64,000 bases of DNA. Source: Adiantum capillus-veneris. Taxonomy: Eukaryota > Streptophyta > Polypodiopsida > Polypodiales > Pteridaceae. Shown here in pieces: positions 34,003 through 44,841 of this stretch. The stretch lies in assembly GCA_014529385.2 (NCBI GenBank), contig CM043965.1, forward strand, positions 60,659,433 through 60,723,432. Direction: 5' to 3'. Made by a program: the position numbers and the translations under genes. Below the pieces are notes generated by a model, which did not search any database, was not told the DNA's origin, and saw only the letters and a list, made by a program, of their open reading frames with translations. The stretch's first letter is position 1; each line of letters begins with the position of its first letter.

Positions 34003-35544
34003 GTGTTTAGAACGACATTTGGTCTTTATGAGTTCCTAGTGATGCCGTTTGGGCTAACAAATGCTCCTGCCACATTCAACAGAATGATGGACCGGATTTT
34101 CCGCTCGCATCAACAATTCGTTGGGACGTTCTTTGATGACATGATAGTCTATTCGAAGAATGAAGAGGAGCATAGGCGTCATTTGACCATTGTGTTCGAA
34201 GAGCTGCGCACTCACAAGTTACTTGTCAATCCTAAGAAAAGTGAATTCTTCCTCGAAGAGATCCACTTTCTTGGCCACATAGTCTCAAAGGATGGTGTCA
34301 GAATGGATCCCGTAAAGGTCGAAGCTATTAAGACATGGCCAGACTTGAAGACTGTGCACGATGTCAAAAGCTTCTTGGGATTGTGTTCCTACTATAGAAG
34401 GTTTATCAGAAATTTTACAGAGATAGCATCACCTCTTCACGCTTTGCAAAAGAAAGAGGTCACTTTCAGATGGACCCAAAAAGAGATTTCAGCTTTTAGT
34501 CTCTTAAAGGAAAAGTTGACTTCAGATCCAGTAATTGTTTTGCCAAACCTTAGGAAGTCATTTGTGGTCCAGTGTGACGCGTGTGGCAGTAGCATCGGAG
34601 CAGTGCTCATGCAAGATGGACGGGTAGTAGCTTATGAAAGCCGAATTTTGCAAGGGCCAGAGAGAACTATGCAAGTCTATGAGAAAGAGCTCTTGGCCGT
34701 GATTCATGCGCTTTCTAGCTGGAAGCACTACCTCTTAGGTGCTGATTTTGTTGTCCAAATAGATCATCAGACCTTGCGATACTTCTTGACACAGTCAAAG
34801 TTATCCAAAAAGCATATGCGATGGGCAAACATTCTTTCCATGTTCCACTTCCAGATTATGCATGTGGAAGGCAAGAAGAATGTTGTGGCTGATGCGTTAT
34901 CAAGGAAGCCACAAATTTCAGCCATGTCAATTCCTTATCATCATGAGCTAGATGACATGAAGGAGCAGTATACTACTGATGAAGATTTTGCAAGGATCTT
35001 TGAACAGTTGCAAGAGGGGCAACATCATGAGCACTACCTCCTCAGAGATGGTTTTATGATTATGCATGGCAGACTTTGTGTCACAAGGCCACTGCGACAT
35101 AAGGTCATGGAAGAGAGTCGTGTCCCACCGTATGCAAGGCATCATGGCATTGATGCGACAGTTAAAGCGGTAGAGACATTCTTCTATTGGCCTACCTTGA
35201 GGAGAGATGTGGATGCCTTTGTGCGAGCATGCATAGTTTGCCAAAAGGTCAAGTTTGACAGGCAAAAGGCACCAGGGTTGTTACAACCACTGCCGATTCC
35301 GGATAAGCCATGGGAAAGCATTGCTATGGACTTTATCTTTGATCTTCCAAGAACGCCAACAGGGAATGATGGTATAGGGACCATTATCTGCAAATTCAGC
35401 AAGCAGGCCCATTTTATCCCTGTCAGGAAGAAGATAAAATCTGATCAGATGGCACGCTTGTTCATGTACAATGTGTTTAAGTACCATGATATGCCACAAT
35501 CGATTATCAATGATCGTGATCCTCGCATGACAAGTTTGTTCTAG
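34003..35544 (+). pseudogene. E2 pol part 2: RT, RNase H, integrase core
   Basis: Same phase as the preceding part. [22 protein letters not shown] and the catalytic FFDD (34129-34140). Connection: FLGHIVSKDGVRMDP. RNase H: VVQCDACGSSIGAVLMQDGR, then YEKELLAVIHALSSWKHYL, IDHQTLRYFL and NVVADALSRK. Integrase: an HHCC zinc finger (HHGIDATVKA, then ACIVCQKVK at about 35225-35248), the first catalytic Asp in AMDFIFDLP (codon at 35329) and the second in INDRDPRM. A TAG at 35542 stops the frame. All catalytic residues visible here are intact, so only nonsense changes and a later deletion disable it. Confidence 0.92.
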
Positions 35545-36330
35545 AGAGGATTGTTTGAGAACATGGGCACTACGCTCAAGTTCTCGTCTTCGTTTCATCC
35601 ACAAACTGATGGACACTAAGAAGAGGCTAAAAGGCAAGTGGGAACAGTATTTGCCTATGCTTGAATATGCGTACAATAATACGGTGCATTCGTCTACTGG
35701 CAAAGCACCTTTTGAGATTGTTGAAGGCGGCAAAAAGGTTCCTCCCATTTTGCATACAAAGAACAAGATCTTTGAGGCAGATCGATATGTTGAGGACATG
35801 GATGAAATGTACAAGAAAATTAAAGTTGCCTTGGAGAAGACTCAGGCAAAACAAAAAAAGGCTGCTGATCATCACCGTCATGAATTGTTGTTATCACTTG
35901 GTGATTGGGTTCTGTTAATATTCGAAAAGGCAACATTAAAGAAGATGAAGAGCAAGAAAAGGTTGTTTCCTAAGCTCAGTATACGTTACTATAGACCTTT
36001 TCAAGTGCTTGACAAGATCATCGATGTGGCTTACACGCTGAAATTGCCTGATGCGTGGAAGATTCATAATGCGTTTCACGTGAGTCTTCTAAGACCCTTC
36101 GTGGGTGATGTGCCAGAAGACATGCCAGATGAGGATCCGCCAGAAGTTGAGGAACTTGATGAGATCCTGGTACCTGGACAAGTTTTGGCACATAAGGACA
36201 GAAGAGTTAAAGGACAGGTTGCAAGACGTTATTTGGTAAAGTTCAAGAACTATAGATGCAAAGTGGATGGAAGAGCATGAACTGTCAGAGTCACCAAATG
36301 TATTGCAACTTTACCTTAAAGCCTTTGGGT
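35545..36330 (+). pseudogene. E2 pol part 3: integrase C-terminus and chromodomain
   Basis: Right after the TAG the old phase still reads SSSFHPQTDG, followed by a stop and EEAKR, so the third catalytic Glu region is present but damaged. About 25 codons seem to be deleted there. The new phase (35555-36280) gives KGKWEQYLPMLEYAYNN, STGKAPFEIVEG, LGDWVLL and KIHNAFHVSLLRPFVGD. It ends with a chromodomain-like VARRYLVKFKNY; its expected W(M)EEHEL end lies in the next phase (about 36265-36290), so one more frameshift splits the chromodomain. Chromodomains steer chromovirus integration to marked chromatin. Confidence 0.85.
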
Positions 36331-36578
36331 TACAGCCTACTTATGCCCCAACCCAACGTGTGCAAAGGAGGGGTAATGATAGAGCTAGTACATCAAATGT
36401 ACATATGAATTCAGTGTAATAGATGGAAATGACAAAAGTATGAAGGTCTCATTAAGTCATTTGTATCTATGTGTTACGACCTTTCTTGCGGATACATGCG
36501 ATGATAAAAGAGTGTTAATAGCACAAGATCATCAGTGGCGTGTATTTATGGTATGTAATCGAGGACGTTTGCGCTTTC
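36331..36578 (+). other. E2 3' untranslated internal region
   Basis: Between the end of pol and the polypurine tract. Part of its end is recognisable in the diverged fragment at 15890-16175. No frame of note. Confidence 0.6.
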
Positions 36579-36588
36579 AAGAGGGGGG
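36579..36588 (+). promoter_or_regulatory. E2 polypurine tract
   Basis: AAGAGGGGGG two bases before the 3' LTR start TGTCACGGGG. Confidence 0.88.
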
Positions 36589-36590
36589 TA

Positions 36591-38053
36591 TGTCACGGGG
36601 ACATGGCAGCTGTTAACTATGTCACGAGGACGTGGCAACTGCTAACTTTAGTTGTTGGTTTCTTTCCAATGGGTTTTGTTTTATTTGAGACCCTCTTTTT
36701 GAAGTAGCAAACGGTCGGACATTGTATGGCCAATGTGAACGGTAGTTTCCCCCACAGCAGGAAGTGGTTGGCACTAGAATTCGTATAGTAAGAGGATGTA
36801 GGCTCATAGCAAGATCATATAGGTCCCCCCGTCGCACTTAGCAAGTTGGTGGATACTAGGAAGTGAACTCAATAAAGGCATAAAGTCAAGGTGGGACTAT
36901 CAGCAAAAAATATCCGACAGTTGGGCCACATTGCATTTTTGGATGCGGTCCCGATGAGGATTGATGGTTAAATGACCACATAGAGCCCAACGGAATCATT
37001 TCCTAAAATTTAGGGAACTGCTATTTTGGGCCACTAAATGTATTCGCGTCATTACCTCCGGTATGACTAGGGGAACACTATACAACTCTGCTGCGAAGTT
37101 AACCGGGCGACCAGTTGGGAGAATTTTAAGCAGCAACCCCGAAACGGGCAAAAGCTTGTAAATGCGCCAAGTGCTACTTTTTCATGAACTTGCCTCATGC
37201 GAAAAAAAAGGGCGCTGATTTTTAAGTTGGGAGAGGCTTCATTTGGGTTTTTGTCACAGGTTAAGAGCTATGGAGTGCTTTCTTTCCCTCCCATGTACAA
37301 TGTGGTGCTAGGAGTGATGCCCTGCACGCTACACTGCTCTCTCTCTCCCCTATGTGCAGTTATGTGATGCCCCACAAGAGGGCTCTTCATTTGACTGATG
37401 TACAGCTGTGTGGGTTCATGCTTTTGTGCTGAGGCAAGAGCCTCCTTGAGCAGGAACAAGGGTAGCTAGCTGCTACTCCAAAGCAGGCACCGGTGAGGGT
37501 CATAACCTTACCGTACAGGTGCAAATTCAGCGCTGTGTATGCGCAGAAAATTGACTGTTTTTCAGCCATACGGACGCCAAAACACTTGGGAATCGTGCCC
37601 CACCGGCAGAAGACAGCTAGGGGACTGTTTGGGGCTGAAAAGAGGGAAAAACCAGTGAATACAACGTGCTACATTTACTGTTTTTGGGCAGGAATTAGAG
37701 GGTATACGCCAATGCAAGTGAGATCCAGCAGGGGAATCGATTTCGCACAAGTTTTGGTTGTTAGCCGAAATTTGGCCAAATCAGGTAGTATCTAGTGTGA
37801 TACGGGTAAAGGATTCCCAGGACCTTACTTTGTAATTTACCCTCTCAAAGAATAAAGAAATACCGAAAGGGGCGCCAATTTTGGGGCCTATAGGTTGTCG
37901 GCGTTTGCTCGAAGCATTCTAGCTTCCAAGCCGTGTGTGTACTTAAGTGTTAATCCCCGTTGCAGGTTACCTTTGCAAAGTGCTTTGTGTGTGTGCATAA
38001 AGTAAAGAATTTGGGGTGAGAGCGAACGCCTACCGCCCTACGGGCCGGTTTCA
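36591..38053 (+). mobile_element. E2 3' LTR, 1463 bp
   Basis: Starts TGTCACGGGGACATGG and ends GGGCCGGTTTCA. Carries the uninterrupted site where the solo LTR sits in the 5' LTR. A polyadenylation-type AATAAA lies at 37851-37856. Small open frames inside are shared with the 5' LTR only through sequence identity. Confidence 0.93.
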
Positions 38054-38337
38054 CCAAGCATTGTAGAGATTTGTGCAATCATAAGTAGACCGCTCTCGCC
38101 ATAGAGAGTGGGGCCTTCGGAGGAGGGTTTGACAACATTCTGGTGTCGTATTCTTCTCTCTCTATCTCTCACTCTCATGAACCTTCACGCACAGTGCCCA
38201 TTCACTTTGTTTGTGTCCATTGCACTCTCACTAAAGGAACGGAAGGCTCTCCCTTCCGTAAGTAAAAGGAACCCTTGAGCACAATTCGGAGCACACATCT
38301 TGAGCAAAGTTCAACATTCATTCCGCTGCACCTTACA
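38054..38337 (+). mobile_element. E1 3' LTR, second part
   Basis: Begins with the right E2 target duplication CCAAG and follows the E1 5' LTR (22887 onward) to its end CTGCACCTTACA. Confidence 0.93.
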
Positions 38338-38342
38338 TTCAT
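38338..38342. repeat. E1 target site duplication, right
   Basis: TTCAT, perfect match to 21990-21994. Confidence 0.9.
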
Positions 38343-39864
38343 TCCTCCATTGCTTGTCAGGACACGATCCGGTGGTTATCTAAGCGGTTATTGTGGACTG
38401 TTACAGCTTTGGAGACGGTACCTTCTATGGCGACTTGAGATCTTATCCATCAATCCTTGGGAGATCCATTCGTTCCAACCATCATTTTGCGGTTGCGCAC
38501 TCTAGAGGGGGTGGTGACTTGTGATTTGCTATGGACACACCTATGCACTCAGCAGAGGAGTTCACACGAGATATGGCCATGCTCATGGCATATGGGATTC
38601 CGACATTCCCAAAGAAGACACCACCATCTTGGGTGGACAGACACTTACCACTTGACCTCGACACGTCAGATCACTTGCTTACGTAGGAGCATCTACATGG
38701 ACTTAGGGAGAGGATCTTAGATCTCTTCTTGGAAAGGTTCATTGCTTGGATATACAAACTGGAGTGGGACTTCAGTGTTTTGGACTCTCTTGGAGAGTTT
38801 ACCCGCGAGATGCGAGAGATCAGGCATCATTATGCGAATACATCCAAAGTCACCCAGAGCTTGGCTTGGATGATAGTGTAGTTACTCTTCTACATTCCTA
38901 ATCATTTGGATTGCTACCTTCAAAGTTGCTTACACTCACACTCGGTAACCTTACAGCAGACTTATCCCCCGACCTGGGCAGTAGGCCACTCCAAGCTCAT
39001 TTACATGAGAGCCACACTGCAGTGCGGTTTGGTGGCGTTGTTGGCACGAATTCTGCTTTGGTTGACACCGGAGGATTGGAGGCAAGAGATACAGGCAAGC
39101 CGGTGCAAACAGATTGGTCTGGCCTTTCCTCTTCTAAGAGATTATTCATAACGCAGACTACTCAGTCTGGCTTCCCTTCTTCTACAGGATGATTACGGTG
39201 CCGACAGCTTTATCACACCTCTTCTTAGAGGCCCTTCATAGCGCAAATTGTTGAGTCTGGCTTTCCCCTCATCTTGGATTACCCTACCTACTGACAGAAC
39301 ACCATGCGGTGGTGGTCCGTGCGGTCTCCCGGTGACTGCTGCAGTTACGGTAGCTTCTACAATGCAAACTGTTTAGTCTGGCTTTTCTTGATTTGGAGGA
39401 GTTTATAGCGCAGATTGCTACATCTATCCTTCCTGGAGTTTTTACACAACTTAGCCAGCCACCTGGCCATCTTGGGTTGCAGGTTCATGCATTGGCATGC
39501 TTCCGATCATGCTTATGATGGTTCCTAGGCTTCTCCATTTTCTCCAGATGGTCTGACTACAGACACCACACATCCTATTGTGCAGGACACTTGCAGGTCT
39601 ATTGGCACTTCTTTTACGACAAGGAATTGTTTTCACACTCAGTTAGGGACCTTCTCGTAGTATCTTCACCCCTATATCAGCAGAGTACAGCAGTTTGCTA
39701 CACTGCACGTGACCGCACTTTACCACGGAGATATTTGGCAGTTGGGACACCCTAGACTACTACTACACTCATGGAGTATTGTCCTTCAACAGACATCACA
39801 GTGGACATCTTCATCATTTGCCTCACATCTTTGGCTTCACGCGGTTTGTTCAACATCAGGTGCT
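38343..39864 (+). pseudogene. E0 internal region with a broken unknown frame
   Basis: A coherent plus-strand phase runs from ATG 38531 to 39151 with only two stops (about 38684 and 38878). It reads MDTPMHSAEEFTRDMAMLM, then TPPSWVDRHLPLDL, FLERFIAWIYKLEWDF and REMREIRHHYA, and looks like real protein rather than noise. A second phase (38911-39192) may be the true continuation after a frameshift. I recognise no gag, RT or integrase motif. From 39150 on, a 25-30 bp motif containing CAGTCTGGCTT-like sequence recurs near 39170, 39255 and 39375. E0 may be a large non-autonomous element carrying a gag-like frame. Confidence 0.45.
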
Positions 39865-39873
39865 GAGAGGGGG
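39865..39873 (+). promoter_or_regulatory. E0 polypurine tract
   Basis: GAGAGGGGG directly before the sequence that matches the E0 5' LTR start. Confidence 0.75.
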
Positions 39874-39955
39874 TATTAGACTTGCACCACTCTGCTGCTT
39901 CACAGGTCTAGGGCATACATGTACAGCTAGTGTGCCTCCAGGCTAGCCACCCTCA
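39874..39955 (+). mobile_element. E0 3' LTR, truncated to about 80 bp
   Basis: TATTAGACTTGCACC to GGCTAGCCACCC matches 20653-20730 (GGTCTAGGGCATACATGTAC is identical). The LTR then breaks off into an inverted E1-family stub. Confidence 0.8.
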
Positions 39956-41645
39956 TCACCTCCAAGCGAAGTATCCATTCCGCTTCCAGTAATGACCATT
40001 CTGAAGTCGTGGGTTCTTGTGGGTTCTTGGGGTTTTGGGTTCTTAAGTTCACGAGGAACTTGGGTTCTTGTGGGTCTTGGGTTCTTGAGTTCTTGAGGGT
40101 CTTGAGGTCCTTGAGGCTTGAGGTTCTTGAGGTTTTCTTTCGCTTGCAAACCGTGTTTGAGAAGAATCTTCTCTTCACTCGAGTTCTACTCTTTTTCCGT
40201 GGGCGCACCCCTTGGCGGCCTTGCGCTCACACCAAGGTTGCTTTTTCCCACCTCACGTCGATTGGCCGGCCACTAAGTGCACGGTCCGCTCTCAATGAGT
40301 GAAAAGAGGCACAAGGGGAGGCTGAACAAGCCCTTCTTTCTTGGGATTCCTGTCACTCTTCAAAAACACGAATAGGAATCGACACGCCCAAGTGAACTTG
40401 GGTTCGTGCGACCTCAACAAGCAAAAAAAAATCATGTGGTTCTTGTGGTTCTTTCCTTGAGTGATACAGAACACTGCCAAAGCTCTGATACCAATGTTAG
40501 GTGCAGCGGAATGAATCTTGTTCTTTCTCAAGACGAGTGCTCCGAACTGTGCTCAAGGTTCCTTTTGTTCTTACGGAAGGGAGAGCCTTCCGTTCTTAAT
40601 GGAGAGTGCTATGATCACGAACAAAGTGAGTGGACATTGTGCGTGCAAGTGTATGAGACTGAGAGATAGAGAGAAGAGAGATACGACACCAAAGACGTAA
40701 AACCCTCCTCCGAAGGCCCTACTCTCGTCGGCGAGAGTGGTCTACTTGTGATTGCACAAATGGGTACAATGATGATGCATGGAAACTGATGCAACTTGTG
40801 ACTATGTTGGTGACGACGATGGGGACGGGGACGGCGACGATGACCTAAGGGCTGAAATCTGCAACCTTCTAACTGCTGTCCACAAAACACTATCTGCTGA
40901 AAATCTGGGGCTGATTTGGGGCTGCTGAAAACGCTGATTTGGCTGCGTTTTTATGCTGCTGAAAACGCTGAAATAGCCTGATGAAAACGCTGGCCTGCTG
41001 CTGCGTTCTAATGCTGAAAAAACGCTGATTTGGTCTGCTGTGTTTGGGCTGAAAAATGTTGATGGGACTGCTGCATTTTGGGCCAATCTGGAAACGCTAG
41101 GTGCAAGGGGATGTTGCGGTCAAGCAATGGCTGAATCGCCAAGGCAAGGAAGGGCTGGCGATGCTACAAACGCTAGGGCTGAAATGTTGGCGATGAGGAT
41201 GGAACCAAAAACGCCAAGTGCTTGAGGAGTTCTTGTTGAGAGAGGGGAGTACCTGCTGCCAAAGGCCTGTTGTGCTCCTTGCTCATCTGCCAAAGAATGC
41301 TAGCTTTGGTTTGCTTATATATTTTCTTAGCAAAATTGCCCTACCTACTTTTGTTGGAAAGTCACTTAAATTAATAAGTGAAAAATGCCAAAAATAGGTA
41401 AAATAGGCTAAATGCACTGGAAAATTTCCCTGATGGAATTTGATGGATTCTGATGGGAATACTAATGATCATGCTGTGTGCAACCAGAGGATATGCATCT
41501 ACACTAAGTGACTGGGCATGCACGGTCTACGAATAGACTCACAAAAGTGCCAGATCACTTCTGATCTAGACTGACTGGATTGACTGAACCTTTATCATGT
41601 TGTAGCTTGTCCACGGACACAAAGGGTTGGATGTGTCGTGTGACA
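39956..41645 (-). mobile_element. Inverted 5' stub of an E1-family element
   Basis: On the minus strand: LTR 41645-40495 (starts TGTCACACGACACATCC, ends GCTGCACCTAACA), primer site TGGTATCAGAGC (40482-40493), leader with the CAAGAACC minisatellite (about 40000-40140), and the first codons of gag (MVITGSGMDTSLGGDEGG near 39960-40010). It ends there, joined to the truncated E0 LTR. Several CAGCGTTTTC motifs lie in the LTR at 40900-41220. The missing remainder and absence of a visible target duplication point to a rearrangement, not a simple insertion. Confidence 0.88.
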
Positions 41646-42599
41646 ACAATGTCCGAGGGTCCTCTGCTCAGTGCTCCTAAGCCAACCTGAGGGAGAGAGC
41701 CCTGGCAATAAATTTATAGGCCCATGGCCTTCTAAAAGCAGCTACACAAAAAGCTACAAGTCCAAAAGCATCTGGTCTCAATTTCCCAAGCACCAAAAGC
41801 TGCCAGCACAAATCGCGGAAATCCGTACAGATGCCATGTCAACAGCCAGGCAAATCGCAGAGCTGTCCGTACAGCGCTACCACATCAACATGTTCATGCA
41901 AAATTGGGTCCTTGCTTGTTTTAATGTTCGTGTTCGTTGGGCCCCAGCGGACGGGACCCCATAAGTTGAAACAACTTATAACTTTTAAATCTATCAGTTT
42001 CACTGGGGGTTGTCCAATCGAACATGCCACGTCATTACTTTGTGACACAAAAACTCCAAGTTGCTTCAGAAAGTCCAAGGAAAGGGAAAAAACCAAGGCT
42101 ACTGAGGAACTATATGTCCAATGACAAAGATCCAAAGAACTGCATCAATCACTATATAGAATGATGAACTGCAAATTGTATCTGAAGAAATTTCATCGGA
42201 GCTAAGAGTGAAACTATTATTGATCTCCATCTGCCTGGAACACCACCCAAGAGAATATCAACCCACTCTCAGAGTGAATCGGGAATAGACATCCAGCAAA
42301 AAGGAACACACACCAATACTGAGACTGTAGCTAACACGGCAAGATCAAGAGACCCAGACTGTCAATCCTGTCCGTTGCACATGGAACCACAAGAACTATA
42401 TGGAAGTAGTCTCGGAGGGCGGCAAGCATAGCCACAACGAAGTCTCACTCATAAGATCTAGATGGGAAAACCTATTAGATGACCTCCAAAACTCTAACAG
42501 CAGCTTGAGTGAGTGGACCATATCAAAGAGAAAAGCCTCCAACCACTCCTCATCTATGTTCGTCAATCGTCCACTGCGCACCCTCGATTAGCATACAAC
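41646..42599. other. Unassigned, possibly decayed element
   Basis: Short frames in several phases (for example protein-like sequence at 42240-42420 on plus) with no recognised motif. Confidence 0.35.
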
Positions 42600-42990
42600 A
42601 TCAGGTTTCTCCTTTTATGAGAAAGCCCAAAAGTACTCTTTTAATCTCTTAAGGTGTTGCGGAGGCAAGAAGCTCACCTTAACATCCTCTTGAAACTTCT
42701 CCCAATTGTATCCGAGAGGGGTCGCTAAGAGAGACACATTGTTTGTCCCTTGTGCGCAATCAACTTCTTTTCCCTTCCATATGATAGCATCGCTTGTGAG
42801 ATGCATACGGGCTTGGAGCCTTACTTATTTTGGACTTAGGAACGACCTCAAAGTAAGGATTAAATTGATGCAAACAAGGGTAAATTACGATAGTATCCAT
42901 TGTACCATCATACATTTTACTAAACAATCAAGATCTACGATTAGTGCGAAATCAAACCATAGCCTCCACGGTCAAGATCTCCAGCTGATT
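42600..42990 (-). pseudogene. Decayed Ty3/gypsy gag relic, minus strand
   Basis: Minus-strand phases give KMYDGTMDTIVIYPCLHQF (about 42900), matching E1 gag KYDGKMDATVIHSWLHQF, and then VSFLPPQHLKRLKEY (about 42640), matching ARFMPPQYLARLKDNW. Spacing agrees with E1 gag but stops and frameshifts abound. No other part of an element is recognisable next to it. Confidence 0.65.
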
Positions 42991-43981
42991 TGCATATTCA
43001 ATGTCTGTAAAAACACAACACAGCTGATGTAAATCCCATAAGCTAGATGGGGCTGAGGAAGGCTAGATTCTACTGTAGATGAGGCGTCTCCATCTGGCCC
43101 GAGGATGGGCTGAACTAGAGGGGGCGATAGCTGCAAAAAACACCAACAATGGGGACAACGATCTGGGCTGAAAACACCAAGGAAAGAGTATGTTAACAGA
43201 AAGGTGAGCGCTAGAAAGAGAAGAGGTGTGCACACAAAGTTTTGGGGCATTGTCGGCTCAGTATCTCCCAACCTCTATCTGACACGAATCTAGATCACAA
43301 CCTTGCCCTTATCCTCGCTTACACGCTAATGTTGACGGAAGTCCACAGAATTGCAACCCCCATTACACACCTTTACAAGCTTTTTATGCAAAGAGAGTTC
43401 CGACAAACAAACACCTGATATGGACTTGTTCTGACATGCAAGCCCTACAAACAGGCTCATAAATGGACGGTACTAAATCCCATACGCTTTACAGACATTG
43501 TTTGACTCTAGAGCTAGGTTTAGCATATCCACATGGCACACGCAGCAAGCGTGCATGTGACATGTTACCAATACCAGACTTCAATTTTAGCTTGAGAGGT
43601 AGGGTTAGAGTGTAAAGCTCAACGTGTGACCCACATGAATGACGAGTCTTCTTTTTTAACCAACAAACACAACATGATAGACAAGGTATGCTAAAGAATC
43701 ATTAGGATTGCAACATGGAGGAAATTGGAACAAATGAAGTAGGACAAGAGTTTATCTTTGTGTACAATTGAGACGAAAAGGAAGAGGAGTTTCAATGTCG
43801 TAAATAAATCCAGCGAGAAGAGAAAGAAAGAAAGATTGTATTAACATACTTTAGAGGCCAACTTGATCTATAGGACAAATCAAATAAATGCCATAAAGGC
43901 GTATAAAACAAAAAGAAAGTACAATGCTTCTGAAAAAAACCCTCTCAGGACTCCTAAGAGGTATATCTACAGTGGGTTGTT

Positions 43982-43983
<2 letters not shown>
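42991..43983. other. Unassigned spacer
   Basis: GGCTGAAAACACCAAGG-type motifs near 43165 hint at an old LTR. Otherwise nothing recognised. Confidence 0.35.

Positions 43984-44022
<39 letters not shown>
43984..44022. repeat. Pure poly-G tract, 39 bases
   Basis: Uninterrupted G run on the plus strand. Frames with long Gly or Pro strings across it are artefacts of the run. Length in the assembly may not be exact. Confidence 0.85.
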
Positions 44023-44142
44023 CGCGTCATAGTATGGGAGAGAGCAACACAGAACGAAGCACATGTATGTTTTTCTCTGGCTCTTTTTCTATTTTCTTTT
44101 CGTCTTTTTTCTCGATGTGGTGGTGGTGTTTTGTTTTCTGCC

Positions 44143-44161
44143 GGGGGGGGGGGGGGGGGGG
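44143..44161. repeat. Pure poly-G tract, 19 bases
   Basis: Second G run 120 bp after the first, with a GTGGTGGTGG stretch between them. Confidence 0.9.
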
Positions 44162-44841
44162 TTGCCATTCTTTCTAAACAGGTTTCTGCTTAAGAGCCTT
44201 AAAGTCAGCTAGGAATAAATTTATAAGCCTTTAGCCTCTTATATCTTGATGCCCTGAGACTTTTGAGTGAAAAATATGTTACTCTTGAGGGTCTTCTTTA
44301 TTCAAAATCTATTGCAATCCTCTATTCTTGTGGTTTTGCCTTGAGGTTTGTATCCTCACTAATGTTACCTACCCTTCCCCCCCTTTTATAGAGCATTTTC
44401 TAAACCCGTTTCTGTTATGGAGGCAGCATTGGTATTTGTGCACTGAAACTTCAGGAAACAAGAACTAAAAAAACAAGGTTACCTTCTTCATACCACTTGC
44501 AAGGACCGTAAGGTTTGCATACATAGCCCTGAAGGCACACCAAGAAGCTCTTTTGCAAAACTTCCATGAAATTCTATCTCCACCTCTTAAACTCTGCTTA
44601 GTAACATCCTTTTGCATGCCAATGATGGGAGAGGCTTTGGCTACATTTAACTGAGCTACTTTACCTTGCTAACTTCTACCTCTCTAAACTGTACAATTTG
44701 AATACGGATTAGAACTCGGCAAATACTTCAGGATGCTTGCACCATCTGCAATGCTTTGAGTTGACAAAGACATGGACCAGATAGTTTACAAATGAGCATA
44801 TGAGTAAGCTCTTCATATTTACATCACTTTTTGGGGATCCA
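44162..44841. other. Downstream flank of the XRCC3-like gene
   Basis: Contains the presumed 3' untranslated region of the minus-strand gene. A minus-strand AATAAA occurs at 44297-44302, about 540 bp after the stop, and could serve polyadenylation. No A-tract that would mark a recent retrocopy was seen. Confidence 0.4.

Larger units (their letters stand above)
28119..38053 (+). mobile_element. E2: Ty3/gypsy chromovirus inside the E1 3' LTR
   Basis: Full-length element with 5' LTR (28119-31186, itself interrupted by a solo LTR), primer site, gag-pol in one phase from 31282 with scattered stops, polypurine tract and 3' LTR (36591-38053). The E1 LTR resumes on both sides. The target duplication is 5 bp with one mismatch (CAAAG left, CCAAG right; the uninterrupted E1 5' LTR has CCAAG). 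Without the nested LTR it is about 8.3 kb. Its C-terminal chromodomain places it among chromoviruses. Confidence 0.94.
21995..38337 (+). mobile_element. E1: internally deleted Ty3/gypsy element, split by E2
   Basis: A full LTR-to-LTR element with perfect 5-bp target duplications TTCAT. It has a 5' LTR (21995-23169), primer site, repeat-rich leader, gag, zinc knuckle, protease, a duplicated His/Asp-rich spacer, a 213-codon frame of unknown nature, a polypurine tract (27173-27185) and a 3' LTR starting at 27186. RT, RNase H and integrase are absent, so it would depend on other elements. E2 interrupts its 3' LTR, whose last 284 bp reappear at 38054-38337. Net length without E2 is about 6.4 kb. 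Confidence 0.93.

Noticed and set aside
43851-44193. Poly-Gly and poly-Pro frames on both strands
   Set aside because: Created by the poly-G tracts, with no conserved sequence around them.
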